From Gracilaria domingensis (taxonomy: Eukaryota > Rhodophyta > Florideophyceae > Gracilariales > Gracilariaceae), in NCBI GenBank assembly GCA_022539475.1, contig VCMS01000006.1, positions 140,504-204,503 of the forward strand: a stretch of DNA of 64,000 nucleotides, in the 5' to 3' direction. The notes below the pieces were generated by a model. That model saw only the letters and a program-made list of their open reading frames with translations, ran no database searches and was not told the origin of the DNA. This document shows positions 39,326 to 48,850 of the stretch, piece by piece. The stretch's first letter is position 1. The number at the start of each line of letters is the position of its first letter. Both the position numbers and the translations under genes were made by a program.

Positions 39326-40840
39326 ATGATTCACGGTCTCAAGGTTTCTCTCGCAAAGGGTACAACCAAGAAGAAGATTATCAAGGAGGATGAATCTCTC
39401 TCCGCAACAAAGAATACCCTCTATCTGTGGCGCACGTCAGTCCAATCTCTTCTGGGTAATATAGTGGCGAACGAGGAGGCTTGGAACTCAATTTTCAATA
39501 CATTCTCTTCTTTTGAAACAGTTGGATCTTCTATATATCCAGAAAATGATGTTCCAGTTCTCACGCTCTTAAAGGATTTGCAAACTGCCAAGTCACGTTT
39601 GGATTCCCCGGAGTCGAGCACAGTTGAACCCAACTTCAATGCAGTACAACGTCTGGATATGTCGAAGAAAGAACTCAATGCACTTATCGTCCGAATCGAC
39701 AATGCCGAGGAGATGCATGAAAGGCGTGTAGACGTAATCCGCCAGCACAAGTACTACGAGGCAAAGACACGCCAAATGCTCCAAAGTGAAGCCAAAAGAC
39801 GAAACCCTATTTCCCAAAAAGAGTTGGAACGGCGCTCTCGAAATCAAACCAAAGTACAAGACCTTGCCAAAGAAATGGCCAACATGAATACAAATATATA
39901 TGCTGAAATGGATGGCATAGAGGTGGAACGTCTTGCCGTTACGGATCGCGCTTTATCAGCTATGCTTCTTCTACAACGGCACTATTTCGAAGCATATCCC
40001 GTGAAGAGTTGTATTGCAAAGGCGGACGAAATAGGTCTCGGTCATAGAGTTCTTCTGCGTACGGAGCATCGACCATGGATATCATCAGACAACAAAGGCC
40101 AGCTCAATGGAGCCCAATCTCCGGCATCTCCCCCTAATGTTCCATACCCGCCCTATAGCCCTAGCGCAGAAAGCACACCGTTTCCTCGAGTGGATACTGC
40201 CCCGACAGCACCACCTCCAGATGATGTGTCATCTGGGTACGGTGCTTCGTACTCACCAATGCCACAATCTCCGCCTCCGCCGCCGCCGCCACCGCCTTCG
40301 TCGAACGGATTCGCCTCTTCCCCCCATACAGCTGGTCCACAAAGCTATGCCATGCCAAGCACTTCTCCAAGGACATCAAATTCGCCACCCCCGCCACCAC
40401 CGCGCGATTATGTTCCTCCTCCTTCAGTGCCTCCGGTGTCTGGGCCTCAGACATCAACTGGCTATGATGCGTATATGTCACGAGCAACACCGACTGGTGG
40501 TGCGCTCGATTCAAACTCTTATCGACCTCAACCACCAAACTCTACGTCGAATCCGCTGAATTACCATTCTTCTCAGATCCCGTCGGCAAGTGGCTACCAC
40601 CCTTCAGCGGGTTCCTACCCTCCGACATCCTCAGCTGCGAATTACTCATCAACACCTCCGAGACCTACGTCTGCGAGTTTCCCCGTACCTCCTTCGGCAC
40701 AAACACGTACACCTTATGAATCGCCTACTATATCAACGCCCCCTCCACCGCCTGCTCCACCGTCCGCCTACGAAACACCGGGGGAAGGACCACGTACTTC
40801 CCAGAATAGAATGCTGAGCATGAACTCAAAGGGCTCCTGA
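39326..40840 (+). CDS. BAR-like protein B with proline-rich tail
   Basis: 504 residues from ATG 39326 (MIHGLKVSLAKGTTKKKIIK). Residues 1-235 form the same three-helix pattern as the gene at 36610, with RQHKYYEAKTRQMLQSEAKR, ELERRSRNQTKVQDLAKEM and a final helix with LLLQRHYFEAY. The remaining 260 residues are Pro/Ser-rich, with several runs (SPPPPPPPPPSS, SPPPPPPRDYVPPPSVPP) of the kind bound by SH3 or WW domains or profilin. The architecture (BAR then proline-rich) recalls endocytic membrane scaffolds. Function is inferred from layout only. Confidence 0.65.
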   Translation: MIHGLKVSLAKGTTKKKIIKEDESLSATKNTLYLWRTSVQSLLGNIVANEEAWNSIFNTFSSFETVGSSIYPENDVPVLTLLKDLQTAKSRLDSPESSTVEPNFNAVQRLDMSKKELNALIVRIDNAEEMHERRVDVIRQHKYYEAKTRQMLQSEAKRRNPISQKELERRSRNQTKVQDLAKEMANMNTNIYAEMDGIEVERLAVTDRALSAMLLLQRHYFEAYPVKSCIAKADEIGLGHRVLLRTEHRPWISSDNKGQLNGAQSPASPPNVPYPPYSPSAESTPFPRVDTAPTAPPPDDVSSGYGASYSPMPQSPPPPPPPPPSSNGFASSPHTAGPQSYAMPSTSPRTSNSPPPPPPRDYVPPPSVPPVSGPQTSTGYDAYMSRATPTGGALDSNSYRPQPPNSTSNPLNYHSSQIPSASGYHPSAGSYPPTSSAANYSSTPPRPTSASFPVPPSAQTRTPYESPTISTPPPPPAPPSAYETPGEGPRTSQNRMLSMNSKGS

Positions 40841-41141
40841 CTCCTTCGCAAACAATTGCCACTTTTACTTGAGCCTAGTTAGAAGTCTATTGCTTTCCGT
40901 TCTTTGCTTGTGAACTCTAGCGTTTCTAGCTCTAGCGTTCTGGCAAGAGAAGCTTTGGGCGCCTTTTTCGCACGGCATCCTGCTTCGGACGGGCAAATCC
41001 ATAAATCAAAGGGGAACAGACTCCGGATACTCCTCTTCTGCGTAAAACACTGCATCCCCTCGCTTTTCGCTCCGTCAAGAAAATTCGTTTAGGTGTTCTG
41101 CGTTCTTTTGAATCCAAGAAGTAAATATGACGTTCTCGCTT
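40841..41141. other. Convergent 3' region
   Basis: About 300 bp between the BAR-like gene stop and the NDUFA5 stop. It includes a tandem of short phrases (CTCTAGCGTT repeated near 40915-40940). No gene seen. Confidence 0.35.
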
Positions 41142-41646
41142 TCAGTCGACAACAGTTATTACGACAGGTTTCTCTCCGTCTTTCATCTCCCACGGCTTCC
41201 ATTCTACCATGTGAGGAACTAGTTGGAGCTCGTCCTCCGCTTGCTCAATTACTTCTTGGATCTGCCCAATATTTAACGTATCTTCTATTTTTGTGATATC
41301 TTCGTTCTCGCTCACAATCCCCATCCTGTACTTGGTAATCTTTTCAACATTGATTCTGTATGTAGCGGCTTCCGGAATCTCTCTCACCGCATCAAGAGTT
41401 TGTTTGTAAAGCTGGATAAGAGTCTTTCTCGTCGCAGCATGGATTATAGGTATTTTTCAACTCCAATCACGTCGTTAGGAAGAGAGAAAACAGAAAAGCC
41501 ATTGCGTTGTATGCCAATTGATATTGCGTGCTTACCGCTCGTGGATCATCACCGGCCGAAAGCCCGACTGGCCCAGGCTCTCGAATCTGCGATGTAAATC
41601 CCCGCAGTTGAGGCTTGAACGCCCTCCTCGCTATCGCTCGAAGCAT
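41142..41646 (-). CDS. NDUFA5: Mitochondrial complex I subunit NDUFA5 (B13), one intron
   Basis: Accessory subunit of NADH:ubiquinone oxidoreductase, in the peripheral arm. Exon 1 (41646-41536) encodes an Arg-rich mitochondrial presequence, MLRAIARRAFKPQLRGFTSQ, and then PGPVGLSAGDDPRA. The intron (41424-41535, 112 nt; GTAAGC, TCCTAAC, AAAG) joins exon 2 (41423-41142) in phase 0: TLIQLYKQTLDAVREIPEAA, then YRINVEKITKYRM and IEQAEDELQLVPHMVEWKPW. Order and spacing match NDUFA5 of animals and plants (LY-KTL--I---P---YR, then Q-E--I--A--EL-L---M-EWK-W). Total 130 residues. Only the C-terminal dozen residues differ from the usual. Confidence 0.92.
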
Positions 41647-42137
41647 GATTGAGACTTTAGGGGATCGGCACGGAACTACAAGCCCTGGATGAAACGCGCG
41701 GGCGAGATGGGACCACCATGGGGTGTTGGCTGCAGGGTAAAGTTTACTTCAGCTGTGCCTCAGATTAGCCGGAAACGTGTCCACCGAATCAGATTGGTGA
41801 CACAGTGACTGAAGTATTCTTCGTCTCTTGTGCTCTCTCATGCCCTGTTCTGAGTCAGAACTTCTGACAGGATAGATAATGTTTCTCCAGAAGCGATGAA
41901 CGTAGCCCTTTGGGCTATTCTCATCGCCTCGCAGGAAGCAGCGCAGAGCTGCCGAAGGGAAATGAGGTCCGTCACCACTACTCTATTAGCGGACTGCTTC
42001 ATATGTTAGCTACACTTGGATTGAATGTGATCACAGTTGCCGAATCTTTCTTTCTCAACTCTTAAAGCTTTGAACTGCAAAATTGATGGCGATCCGATGA
42101 AGAAAGTGTGAAAGTCTGGCAAGTTCCACCTTTGTAG

Positions 42138-42397
42138 ATGCTGGATGCCCCATGGAGTAGCAACCTTTCCTCTTTGGAAGATATGGCCGTTTGTCTCTCC
42201 AGGTTCCTAGCATGCGGGGAGCATGCTGTTTCCGAATCTATCGCACTTCCGTAAGTCTGATTCGTGACGCCACACTATGTTCTTCTGACGCTGCTCGGTC
42301 AGTTTCGTTTCGCTGCAGAAGGGTGCAGCAACAGCTGTTAGTGGGGATGCAGTTAAAGCTTTGCGGTCGCAAGGTCAAAGCTGGACAAATTTTATGA
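42138..42397 (+). CDS. Possible small two-exon gene or 3' end of a larger gene
   Basis: Exon A (42138-42250) reads MLDAPWSSNLSSLEDMAVCL and ends at GTAAGT. A 68-nt intron (42251-42318, ending GCTGCAG) leads in frame to exon B (42319-42397), RVQQQLLVGMQLKLCGRKVK, and a stop: 63 residues. Exon A is preceded by TTTGTAG, so it may itself be an internal exon. A further protein-like stretch (IDNVSPEAMNVALWAILIAS) begins after CTGACAG at about 41871. I could not join that stretch in phase. No family recognised. Confidence 0.33.
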
Positions 42398-42545
42398 ACA
42401 TGTTCACGCTGCTGTTTCCTTCGTCGGGGAAATTAAGTATCAAGGGCAGCTTGATTTGTCTCGTTTTTATTGGAGATGGTCATTTACAGCAGTTGGTGTT
42501 TAAGGACGGATGATTCGCAGAAGGGGAGGACTTCAAAAGTGTGGT

Positions 42546-43435
42546 TTACATCATGCTGCAGCAGCTGTTTTGCTTCTTGGCGGTCTGGGGCGAAGGAAAC
42601 GGGAAAAGACCAAAGAGTGTTAGGTATCTCAACGAAAAAAGATGTGCAAAATAAGAGACATGCAACAAGGAAACGTACCTTGTAAAACCTGCGTTTGAAG
42701 TGAGTCGGGTGTAAGATACGGACGGAACGCAAGTCGGAAACGTTAGATGTGCAAGAAAACGAGGTCGGCGAAGTGCGAGTTGTTTGTGAGAAGAGCATGA
42801 GACGTACATTTTAGACTGTGCGGACAGGTCGGTACTCTTCTCTACCAAGTTATCAAGCTTGACGCCACGTTCAAGTACGCTGTCAATAGTCTTGTGCAAA
42901 ATAATCTTCGTCTCGTCGAGGTCTTTTTGAATCTTCATGATGGCATCAGCTTCATGTGGATCCTGGTACTTGCGAATAATCTCTTCAAGCTGAGGAAACG
43001 GCAATGGTTCGGTGGTCGAGAGCCATGTCGCTTCGGGGTGAATTTCGGAGAAATCATGTTGCATCTTGACGAGCAATGTAAAAGCTACGCGTGAAGGATA
43101 CTCCCTGTCACAGACGGCAACGGCGGACAGCCCGTTTGATCGCACGTGCACGTGAACGAGATAGCCCTCGTGTTCGACGGAGCTTCTTTGACCGAGTTCA
43201 ACGCGCTTGCCGACTGTCCTTGAGACGAAAGTAGTGAACTGCTTGACACTGTGACAGAAACGGTTGAAATGGTGAGCCCGTGGAAGGCTGAATACAAGTG
43301 GGCAGCAAAAGAAAGGGAAACTTACCTCTCGCGCTGAAAGAAGTTGAAGTCATCGAGCATGTATGCCGAAGCCAGAGTAGTAGCTTCAGCCTCTTGTGGC
43401 AAAGCGCGCATCAACATAAGCGAAAGAATCTTCAT
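42546..43435 (-). CDS. YKT6: R-SNARE YKT6, four exons including a 10-nt microexon
   Basis: Lipid-anchored longin-domain SNARE for Golgi, endosome and autophagosome fusion. Exon 1 43435-43326 (MKILSLMLMRALPQEAEATT, to FFQRE); exon 2 43248-42808 (SVKQFTTF, longin core, EYPSRVAFTLL, then the SNARE helix with Arg in KTIDSVLERGVKLDNLVEKS); exon 3 42688-42679, only GTTTTACAAG; exon 4 42584-42546 (TAKKQNSCCSMM). Introns are 77, 119 and 94 nt with GTAAGT or GTACGT and AG ends. The microexon supplies the conserved FYK of the family's MFYK-AKK-NSCC ending, and only its inclusion keeps phase. Product: 199 residues, as in yeast and human. The tail CCSMM provides a palmitoylated Cys and a farnesylated CaaX Cys. 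Confidence 0.95.
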
Positions 43436-43799
43436 GACGCGTTTCAACGAAAAACGAAACGACAGGGGAAGAAGAAGCAACGGTGACGAGCGAAGAATGG
43501 AGGCGGGTGAAGGGAGCGAAGAAAAGCGGGCATTCGTATCTAGAGGGAAACTTCAACAGCGGCAAAGAGCGCCTGCGAGGCGCTCGCACACATACGCTAA
43601 CGCGAGCGGTGCCGGTACAGCGCATAACAGTGGCTTACAGCCACGGCGCACACGTGATGTTTTGAGCAACAGCAAGGCAAACTCCCTGTTCTTTCGCCGT
43701 GGACCAACCGAACTGCATCTACAAGGGTACATATTCGTGGGTAGATCTGGAACCTCTCCCTGCGCAAACGAATCAGTTCCTCGCGTAGCTTTTCCTTCC

Positions 43800-44386
43800 G
43801 GCGTTCTCAAGCACCTTGTCAATAGTTCGGTGCTGAACTATCCTTTTCTCATCGAGGTCTTTTTGAATCCTACTCGTGAAATTGGCATCAGCCTCATGTG
43901 GATCCTGATACTTGCGAATTATTTCTCCAAGTTGAAGGAACGGCAATTTTTCGTTCGTTGGCCGAAAGCCAATGCCGCTTCGGGGTGAGATTCTGCGAAA
44001 TCATGTAGCATCGTCATCAACAACGCAAACGCTATGCGTGAGGAATATTTTTTATCACAGACGACCACGGCGGACAGTCCATTTGATCGCATGTGCACAT
44101 GACGAGATAGCCCTCGTGTGGGACGGAGCTTATATGACCGATTTCAACGCGCTCAGCGACCGTCTCTGACACGAAGGTGGTGAATTATTTGTCGCTGCGA
44201 CGTACAAGGCAAGGTGGAGATGGTGAGCCTCCGGAAGACTGAAACGAAGTGGAGTGCAAATTCAAAGGAAGCTTACCTCTAGCGCTGAAAGAAATTGATG
44301 TCGTCGAGCTTGTAAGCAGAGGCCAGAGTAGTAGCTTCAGCCTCTTGTGGCAAAAACGGCATCATTGTAAGCGAAAGAATCTTCAT
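43800..44386 (-). pseudogene. Truncated tandem duplicate of YKT6
   Basis: Read on the minus strand, 44386 begins MKILSLTMMPFLPQEAEATT, nearly the YKT6 start, but the exon-1 codon for Glu before the splice site has become TAG. An intron position and exon-2-like DNA follow, with small insertions and deletions, and similarity stops near 43800, within the SNARE region. The copied upstream DNA (about 44390-44620) resembles 43440-43690 upstream of the intact gene. Because intron DNA is kept, this arose by DNA duplication, not retrotransposition. It cannot make a full SNARE. Confidence 0.85.
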
Positions 44387-44626
44387 GACGCGTGTCAAGA
44401 AGACTCCGCGGTGACGACCGAAGAATAGAGGACGTATGGGAAGCGAAAAGGTGCGGGGCATTCACAGATTGCGACTTGAAGTGCGGCCAGAGAGCACCTG
44501 TTAAAGGCGCTCGCCGTCAAACGCCAATGCGTGCAGTGTTGTACCGTCGGTACAGCGTATAACATTGTTTCAGAGCCACGCCGCGTACATGTCTTCAACA
44601 GCAATGGCAGTTTATTGTTGTCTTCC

Positions 44627-45115
44627 CTACAGGTCCGGAACGCTGATAATAGGCAGCGTATCCACGCCCCCCACGGCCCATACCGCCAGCACTAACGCTA
44701 GAACGCCTAGACTAATCCACAAGATCCAGTTCTGAGCGTATGGGCGAACCACTTCGTCGCGCAGCTTTTGCTTCAAGCGCCCTTCAATCGCTGGTGGTTT
44801 TCGACGTTCACCGGTTGCGTCCGATAGGGTGACGGAAGCTTCTACCCAATAATCCTCACCTGACTCCGGAGACGCGTCTCGTCGAACCAGAGGAATTGAC
44901 TCAAGTTTGTCCCAGTCCACGGGGTCGTCATCCTCTTGACGCCTGCGTCGACGTCGCATCGGCTTCGGTGGCGAGTTGCGTCTGCGCTGCGACTCTGTGC
45001 GCAGGTTTGTCGGGTCATTTGGCGGCCTGGCGGAACACATCGCGTATGAAACGCGCCTCGAGACTCGCGAAGTGCTAGGCAGAAGCGGGGAAGAAACAAA
45101 AGCCGTCCCTGCCAT
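44627..45115 (-). CDS. Probable plastid single-helix membrane protein
   Basis: Starts at ATG 45115 (MAGTAFVSSPLLPSTSRVSR), giving 162 residues with a Ser/Arg-rich leader of plastid transit type. An in-frame ATG at 45304 would add 63 residues of less typical sequence. A very basic stretch (PPKPMRRRRRRQEDDD) and an acidic middle precede one membrane helix near the C-terminus (LWISLGVLALVLAVWAV, about 133-150) and a short tail. No family name can be given. Its 3' end lies only about 240 bp upstream of the YKT6 pseudogene start, and a fragment resembling this gene appears to have been copied with YKT6. Confidence 0.7.
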   Translation of the reverse strand: MAGTAFVSSPLLPSTSRVSRRVSYAMCSARPPNDPTNLRTESQRRRNSPPKPMRRRRRRQEDDDPVDWDKLESIPLVRRDASPESGEDYWVEASVTLSDATGERRKPPAIEGRLKQKLRDEVVRPYAQNWILWISLGVLALVLAVWAVGGVDTLPIISVPDL

Positions 45116-45454
45116 CGTATCTATGCGACTTCTGACGCAGCCCTGAACCCGCGAAGCTCTCCACGGCGAAGCCAACGTCACACCATGTGTGTGGCGTCGC
45201 GGATGTGTGCAGCAACCTGTTCTCCGTGCGCAGCACGAATCGCGACTGCCCAAATGAAACCGTCGGACCATGCTTTTCACGCCACGTGTCCAGCGCACAT
45301 GCATGGTAAAATGCGGGCTTTCGCTTTTTCTGTTTTCCTTCTACTACGGCCAATCATAGAGAACCATTTGATATTAATTTATAATATTTGTTGAACCATC
45401 GAGAAGAATAGGACGAAAAAAGACAAATCCGTATTTGCCCCCACCGGGGTGGGC

Positions 45455-46852
45455 ATGCGCGGCGCATCTCGCCGCGTCGCACCTGTGATCGCGCCAGCCG
45501 CTCACCTCATCACACACATTCGTTGTAAATCGTTGCATCGTGCTCCTCGCTTACCATTTTCGCCTTCTCGCACTAGTCCGTCAAACCCCCACTCCCGTCG
45601 CCGCGTGTCATTAAACCGTTCCTCGTTGAGAATGAGTCCTCCATCTACTGCTGGATTTGTGGGCTCCACACCCGCCGCGCGAGCCCGCGTGTCGGTGCCT
45701 GGCACGGCCCGGACTCCGCTGCCGAATTCGTTGCCGGCGCTGGCTAGTGTGAGGGCGGCGGCGGTCTCGGCGGCGCCTAATGTCTCCACCCGACTTGTGC
45801 CGATGCCAAATGCAGCGGGGTTTTTCGATGATGGTGCGCTGGGAAAGGGTATGGACAAAGTTGTCGTGTTGTTTCGTTCCGACTTGAGACTCGATGATCA
45901 CCCTGCTCTGTCGTATGCTTTGGAGGATGCGAAAGATGTTGTGCCAGTCTACTGCTTCGATCCCAGGCATTTTGGGAGGACCGATTATGGTTTCCAGAAA
46001 ACCGGCAAGTATAGGGCGCGCTTTTTGACCGAGAGTGTACACGACTTGAGAAAGTCTTTGCGTGCGAAGGGCAGTGACCTCATCGTGCGCGTGGGGCGCC
46101 CGGAACAGGTCGTGCCGGATTTGTGCCGCTCTCTGAATTGTCGCCATGTGTTTGCGCATAAAGAGGTCACTCATGATGAGCAGCAGGTCGAGGTTGCGTT
46201 GGAAGAAGCTCTCAAGAAGAACGGGGCCCAGCTCTCGACCTTCTGGGCTAATACGCTGTATCATGAGGATGATCTTCCATTCCCGATTGAGAGGATCCCC
46301 GACGTGTACTCCGACTTTCGTGAGGCAGTCCAGAAGTCAGGTACCATTCGTACTCCGCTACCTACACCTGACTCTTTCCCGTCACTTCCCAATGGTGTGA
46401 AGGCAGGGGATATTCCCACCCTTCGCCAACTTGGTATTGAAGATGCTCCGCTGTCATCTAGGTCTGAGTCTTACAAGGCGTCACCCGAGGGGATTTCCTG
46501 CGTGACTGGAGGGGAGACCGAAGCCATGCTGCGCGTCCAGGCGTACGTGGACGAGAGTAAGCGTTTCGACGCTTCCTTGTCTCCTAGATCACAAGTTACT
46601 TCTCATCTAGGAGCTGATTTTTCATGTCGTATCTCACCGTGGTTGGCACTCGGATGCATCTCACCAAGAAGGATCTTCGATGAGATGAAGAAGGCTTCGC
46701 CGAGACCAGACACCCTGGTCACCTCTACTACGTACTATGAACTAGTGTGGCGTGATTTCTTTAGATATATTACGGCCAAGTACTCTGGTAAGAGAAATGC
46801 AGCTGCGGCGCGGAGTGCAAACGTGTCTCCACGGGTTGCGATGCGTACTTGA
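45455..46852 (+). CDS. PHR2: PHR2-like protein of the cryptochrome/photolyase family
   Basis: 465 residues from ATG 45455; an internal ATG at 45632 is an alternative. About 130 residues of Arg/Ser/Ala-rich leader suggest plastid import. The photolyase alpha/beta domain starts MDKVVVLFRSDLRLDDHPAL, and the protein runs on to the first FAD-binding part: GADFSCRISPWLALGCISPR and YYELVWRDFFRYITAKYS. It then stops, about where plant PHR2 proteins stop, without the remaining FAD domain of CRY-DASH. The truncation is therefore a family trait and not damage. Its function is unknown; full photolyase activity is unlikely. Confidence 0.88.
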   Translation: MRGASRRVAPVIAPAAHLITHIRCKSLHRAPRLPFSPSRTSPSNPHSRRRVSLNRSSLRMSPPSTAGFVGSTPAARARVSVPGTARTPLPNSLPALASVRAAAVSAAPNVSTRLVPMPNAAGFFDDGALGKGMDKVVVLFRSDLRLDDHPALSYALEDAKDVVPVYCFDPRHFGRTDYGFQKTGKYRARFLTESVHDLRKSLRAKGSDLIVRVGRPEQVVPDLCRSLNCRHVFAHKEVTHDEQQVEVALEEALKKNGAQLSTFWANTLYHEDDLPFPIERIPDVYSDFREAVQKSGTIRTPLPTPDSFPSLPNGVKAGDIPTLRQLGIEDAPLSSRSESYKASPEGISCVTGGETEAMLRVQAYVDESKRFDASLSPRSQVTSHLGADFSCRISPWLALGCISPRRIFDEMKKASPRPDTLVTSTTYYELVWRDFFRYITAKYSGKRNAAAARSANVSPRVAMRT

Positions 46853-47348
46853 TTTGGTCTCACGTGTCGCGTGTGGTGCGTTGATGTACTGTGTGTTGGT
46901 TGTATTCTTGTACGGATGAACGGGATCATTATGATAATCTGTGGTGAAATTCTTGAATAAAGACGCAATGCTTTCGTTTATATCTCACATTGTACAAGGC
47001 ATCGTTGGTGCATAGTATGTCCCATCGACTGCTTTTCTAAGTAAATGCTGAGACCATCCTGATCATGACCATCAATTCTCTTGGAACGCAGTGCGATTCG
47101 AAAGCTCCTTAGTTCGCCGTTCATGCCTACTGTTCTTTGTTCTCAGTACTTCTCACCACCCGTAGTGAGAGAAACTCAAACAGTTACTGTACTTTTTGCG
47201 TCCTTCCACTCTTTAATGATCGAGCAAAAGAAACTAGACCACCGAATTGGCGAAACTTTTTAAACCGACTGTTAACTTCAACATCTTTCCATTCCTTTGA
47301 ACAGTTGGCAACGGATCCTCCTCTTCCTGACCAATCTTGGCTGACGTG
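46853..47348. other. Intergenic, 3' region of PHR2 and upstream of a small gene
   Basis: AATAAA at 46957-46962 is a likely poly(A) signal for PHR2. The right end has CTGTTAACTTC followed by GAACAG, a possible branch site and 3' splice site just before the ATG at 47349. Otherwise nothing seen. Confidence 0.4.
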
Positions 47349-47617
47349 ATGCTCAAGTACCACTTGTCTTCGCAGCACTTCAGCATTGCAGCCCAAGCAT
47401 TGGATGATTTTGTTCCTGTTAGCGGACAAAGGTACAGTACGTGTACGATGAATACACCGAAAGATTGCTAACTCTAATTTCGAATCGCTCTGTTGTCAGG
47501 TTTCATGCCGTTGAATCTGCAACATTAAAAGAAAGGACGGATATGCTGTTAGCTCGCCGGGCGTCAGTTGTACTCCCGTTGCAGAATCGTATAGTTGTCG
47601 CAAGAACAGGCCACTAG
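47349..47617 (+). CDS. Possible small two-exon gene, unrecognised
   Basis: Exon 1 (47349-47431) reads MLKYHLSSQHFSIAAQALDD and ends CAAAG; a 68-nt intron (47432-47499; GTACAG, TTGCTAAC, TGTCAG) joins exon 2 (47500-47617) in frame, RFHAVESATLKERTDMLLAR, to a stop: 66 residues. The intron has the branch site and size seen in proven introns here, which is the main reason to believe it. The helix-rich sequence resembles nothing I can name. Upstream coding exons are possible. Confidence 0.4.
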
Positions 47618-47914
47618 CTAGCCTGTACGCCGGGTAGAAGGCTACTATGAAAGGCTAGCCCTCTTTGTGCTGTTCCAAAGATATGACATGAACACCTCCA
47701 GATGGTCGAGTGCATGTTTGAATATAGACGTTGTGTATCTTAGTTGGCGTTCAGGCAGTGTCTAAACAAGTGGGCTTTCGCACGCGCTGTATCCTTACAC
47801 CCTGCTGCATGCAACACATGACCTCGAAATTTACCCTTAACACGGGCAACTGGTTATGTTTCATCCTAGGCGCTTTTTGTTTTCGTGTTCATTCTATGTA
47901 AGGATACTTGACAT

Positions 47915-48850
47915 TCATATGGATGCAGCCAACAGCGGATATTTCTCTGCTGGAACGAGTTTCTGCTTTTGATCCCATCCACATCCTTTTAGTCGTAGTG
48001 AGGAATAGTTCAGTGATCTGCCGCTCAAAAATGTTTGCCTTCTATGTGTCTCCAGGCGAGCAAGTATGGATTCCGGTATCTGCGTCATCAAAATACAGTC
48101 GGAAAGATCGAGAAACTGCAGGTGCGGTAGTCGTTCACCCATATCGTATGGTAGTTGTTTTGAAAGAGTAGCACTTTTTGACAGGTCAAGGTATCGTAAC
48201 TTCTTCAGGGCAAGGACGTTTCCTGGGAATTGTTCATATGGACAGGAACTCAGGTTGAGTCGGAGCAAACCGGGACAAGCACGAAGTGCTTCGTTTAAGC
48301 TCTCGAGCTGCGGTTCAAATCGAGGACAAAACCTGATGCTTAGATGTTTTAAATCACGCAAATGCCACAGATGTTTCATCGAGGAAATGGAACAATGACA
48401 AGTTCCAAAGCTTTTCACAGTCGTGAATTGTACTGGATCGCAGCCAAATCTGTACTCCCTGCTCTTCAAACGACTGTTGTTCTTCCATTCGTCCCAAAGC
48501 GGTTGCAGCTGTCTACATCTCATGCGCATCAAATTTCGAGTCGCGTTTCGAAGCTGCTGCGTTTCTCCATCTAAGCCGGCCATACGAGCATTCATGAGAT
48601 CCGAAAGGGGCAGCAGCTCCAGTACTTTTTGCTGAACGTCCTGACTCAAGTTGTTCCAGCCTCGGAAACATTGAGCCTTCTTCTGTTTGCAGCCAGATAT
48701 CTTATTTAGAATCTCTGGAAGCAGTTTTTGGCATGAGCTTCGCTTGGGCAGTGCTGGAGTGCGAGCTACTCGGACCCTTTTCTTTTTCCTCTTCTTCACT
48801 CCTAAGCATAGTAGAATTTGGTTCTCTCTTTTCCTGACGTCGATTCCCAT
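47915..48850 (-). CDS. F-box-like leucine-rich repeat protein
   Basis: Start at ATG 48850 (MGIDVRKRENQILLCLGVKK), 311 residues; the frame opens further upstream but has no ATG there. A basic N-terminus is followed by an F-box-like segment at about residues 63-100 (WNNLSQDVQQKVLELLPLSD). About five leucine-rich repeats follow from residue 150 (LWHLRDLKHLSIRFCP, LLRLNLSSCPYEQFP, LRYLDLSKSATLSKQLP, LQFLDLSDCILMTQIP). The layout is that of a substrate receptor of SCF ubiquitin ligases. Target unknown. Single exon. Confidence 0.75.
   Translation of the reverse strand: MGIDVRKRENQILLCLGVKKRKKKRVRVARTPALPKRSSCQKLLPEILNKISGCKQKKAQCFRGWNNLSQDVQQKVLELLPLSDLMNARMAGLDGETQQLRNATRNLMRMRCRQLQPLWDEWKNNSRLKSREYRFGCDPVQFTTVKSFGTCHCSISSMKHLWHLRDLKHLSIRFCPRFEPQLESLNEALRACPGLLRLNLSSCPYEQFPGNVLALKKLRYLDLSKSATLSKQLPYDMGERLPHLQFLDLSDCILMTQIPESILARLETHRRQTFLSGRSLNYSSLRLKGCGWDQKQKLVPAEKYPLLAASI

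Noticed and set aside
41881-41940. Box C/D snoRNA near GCGATGAACG
   Set aside because: A C-like box and a stem are present, but no convincing D box and guide spacing could be placed.
43344-43988. 214-codon plus-strand frame
   Set aside because: It runs antisense to YKT6 exon 1 and the duplicated flank, with no protein-like pattern.
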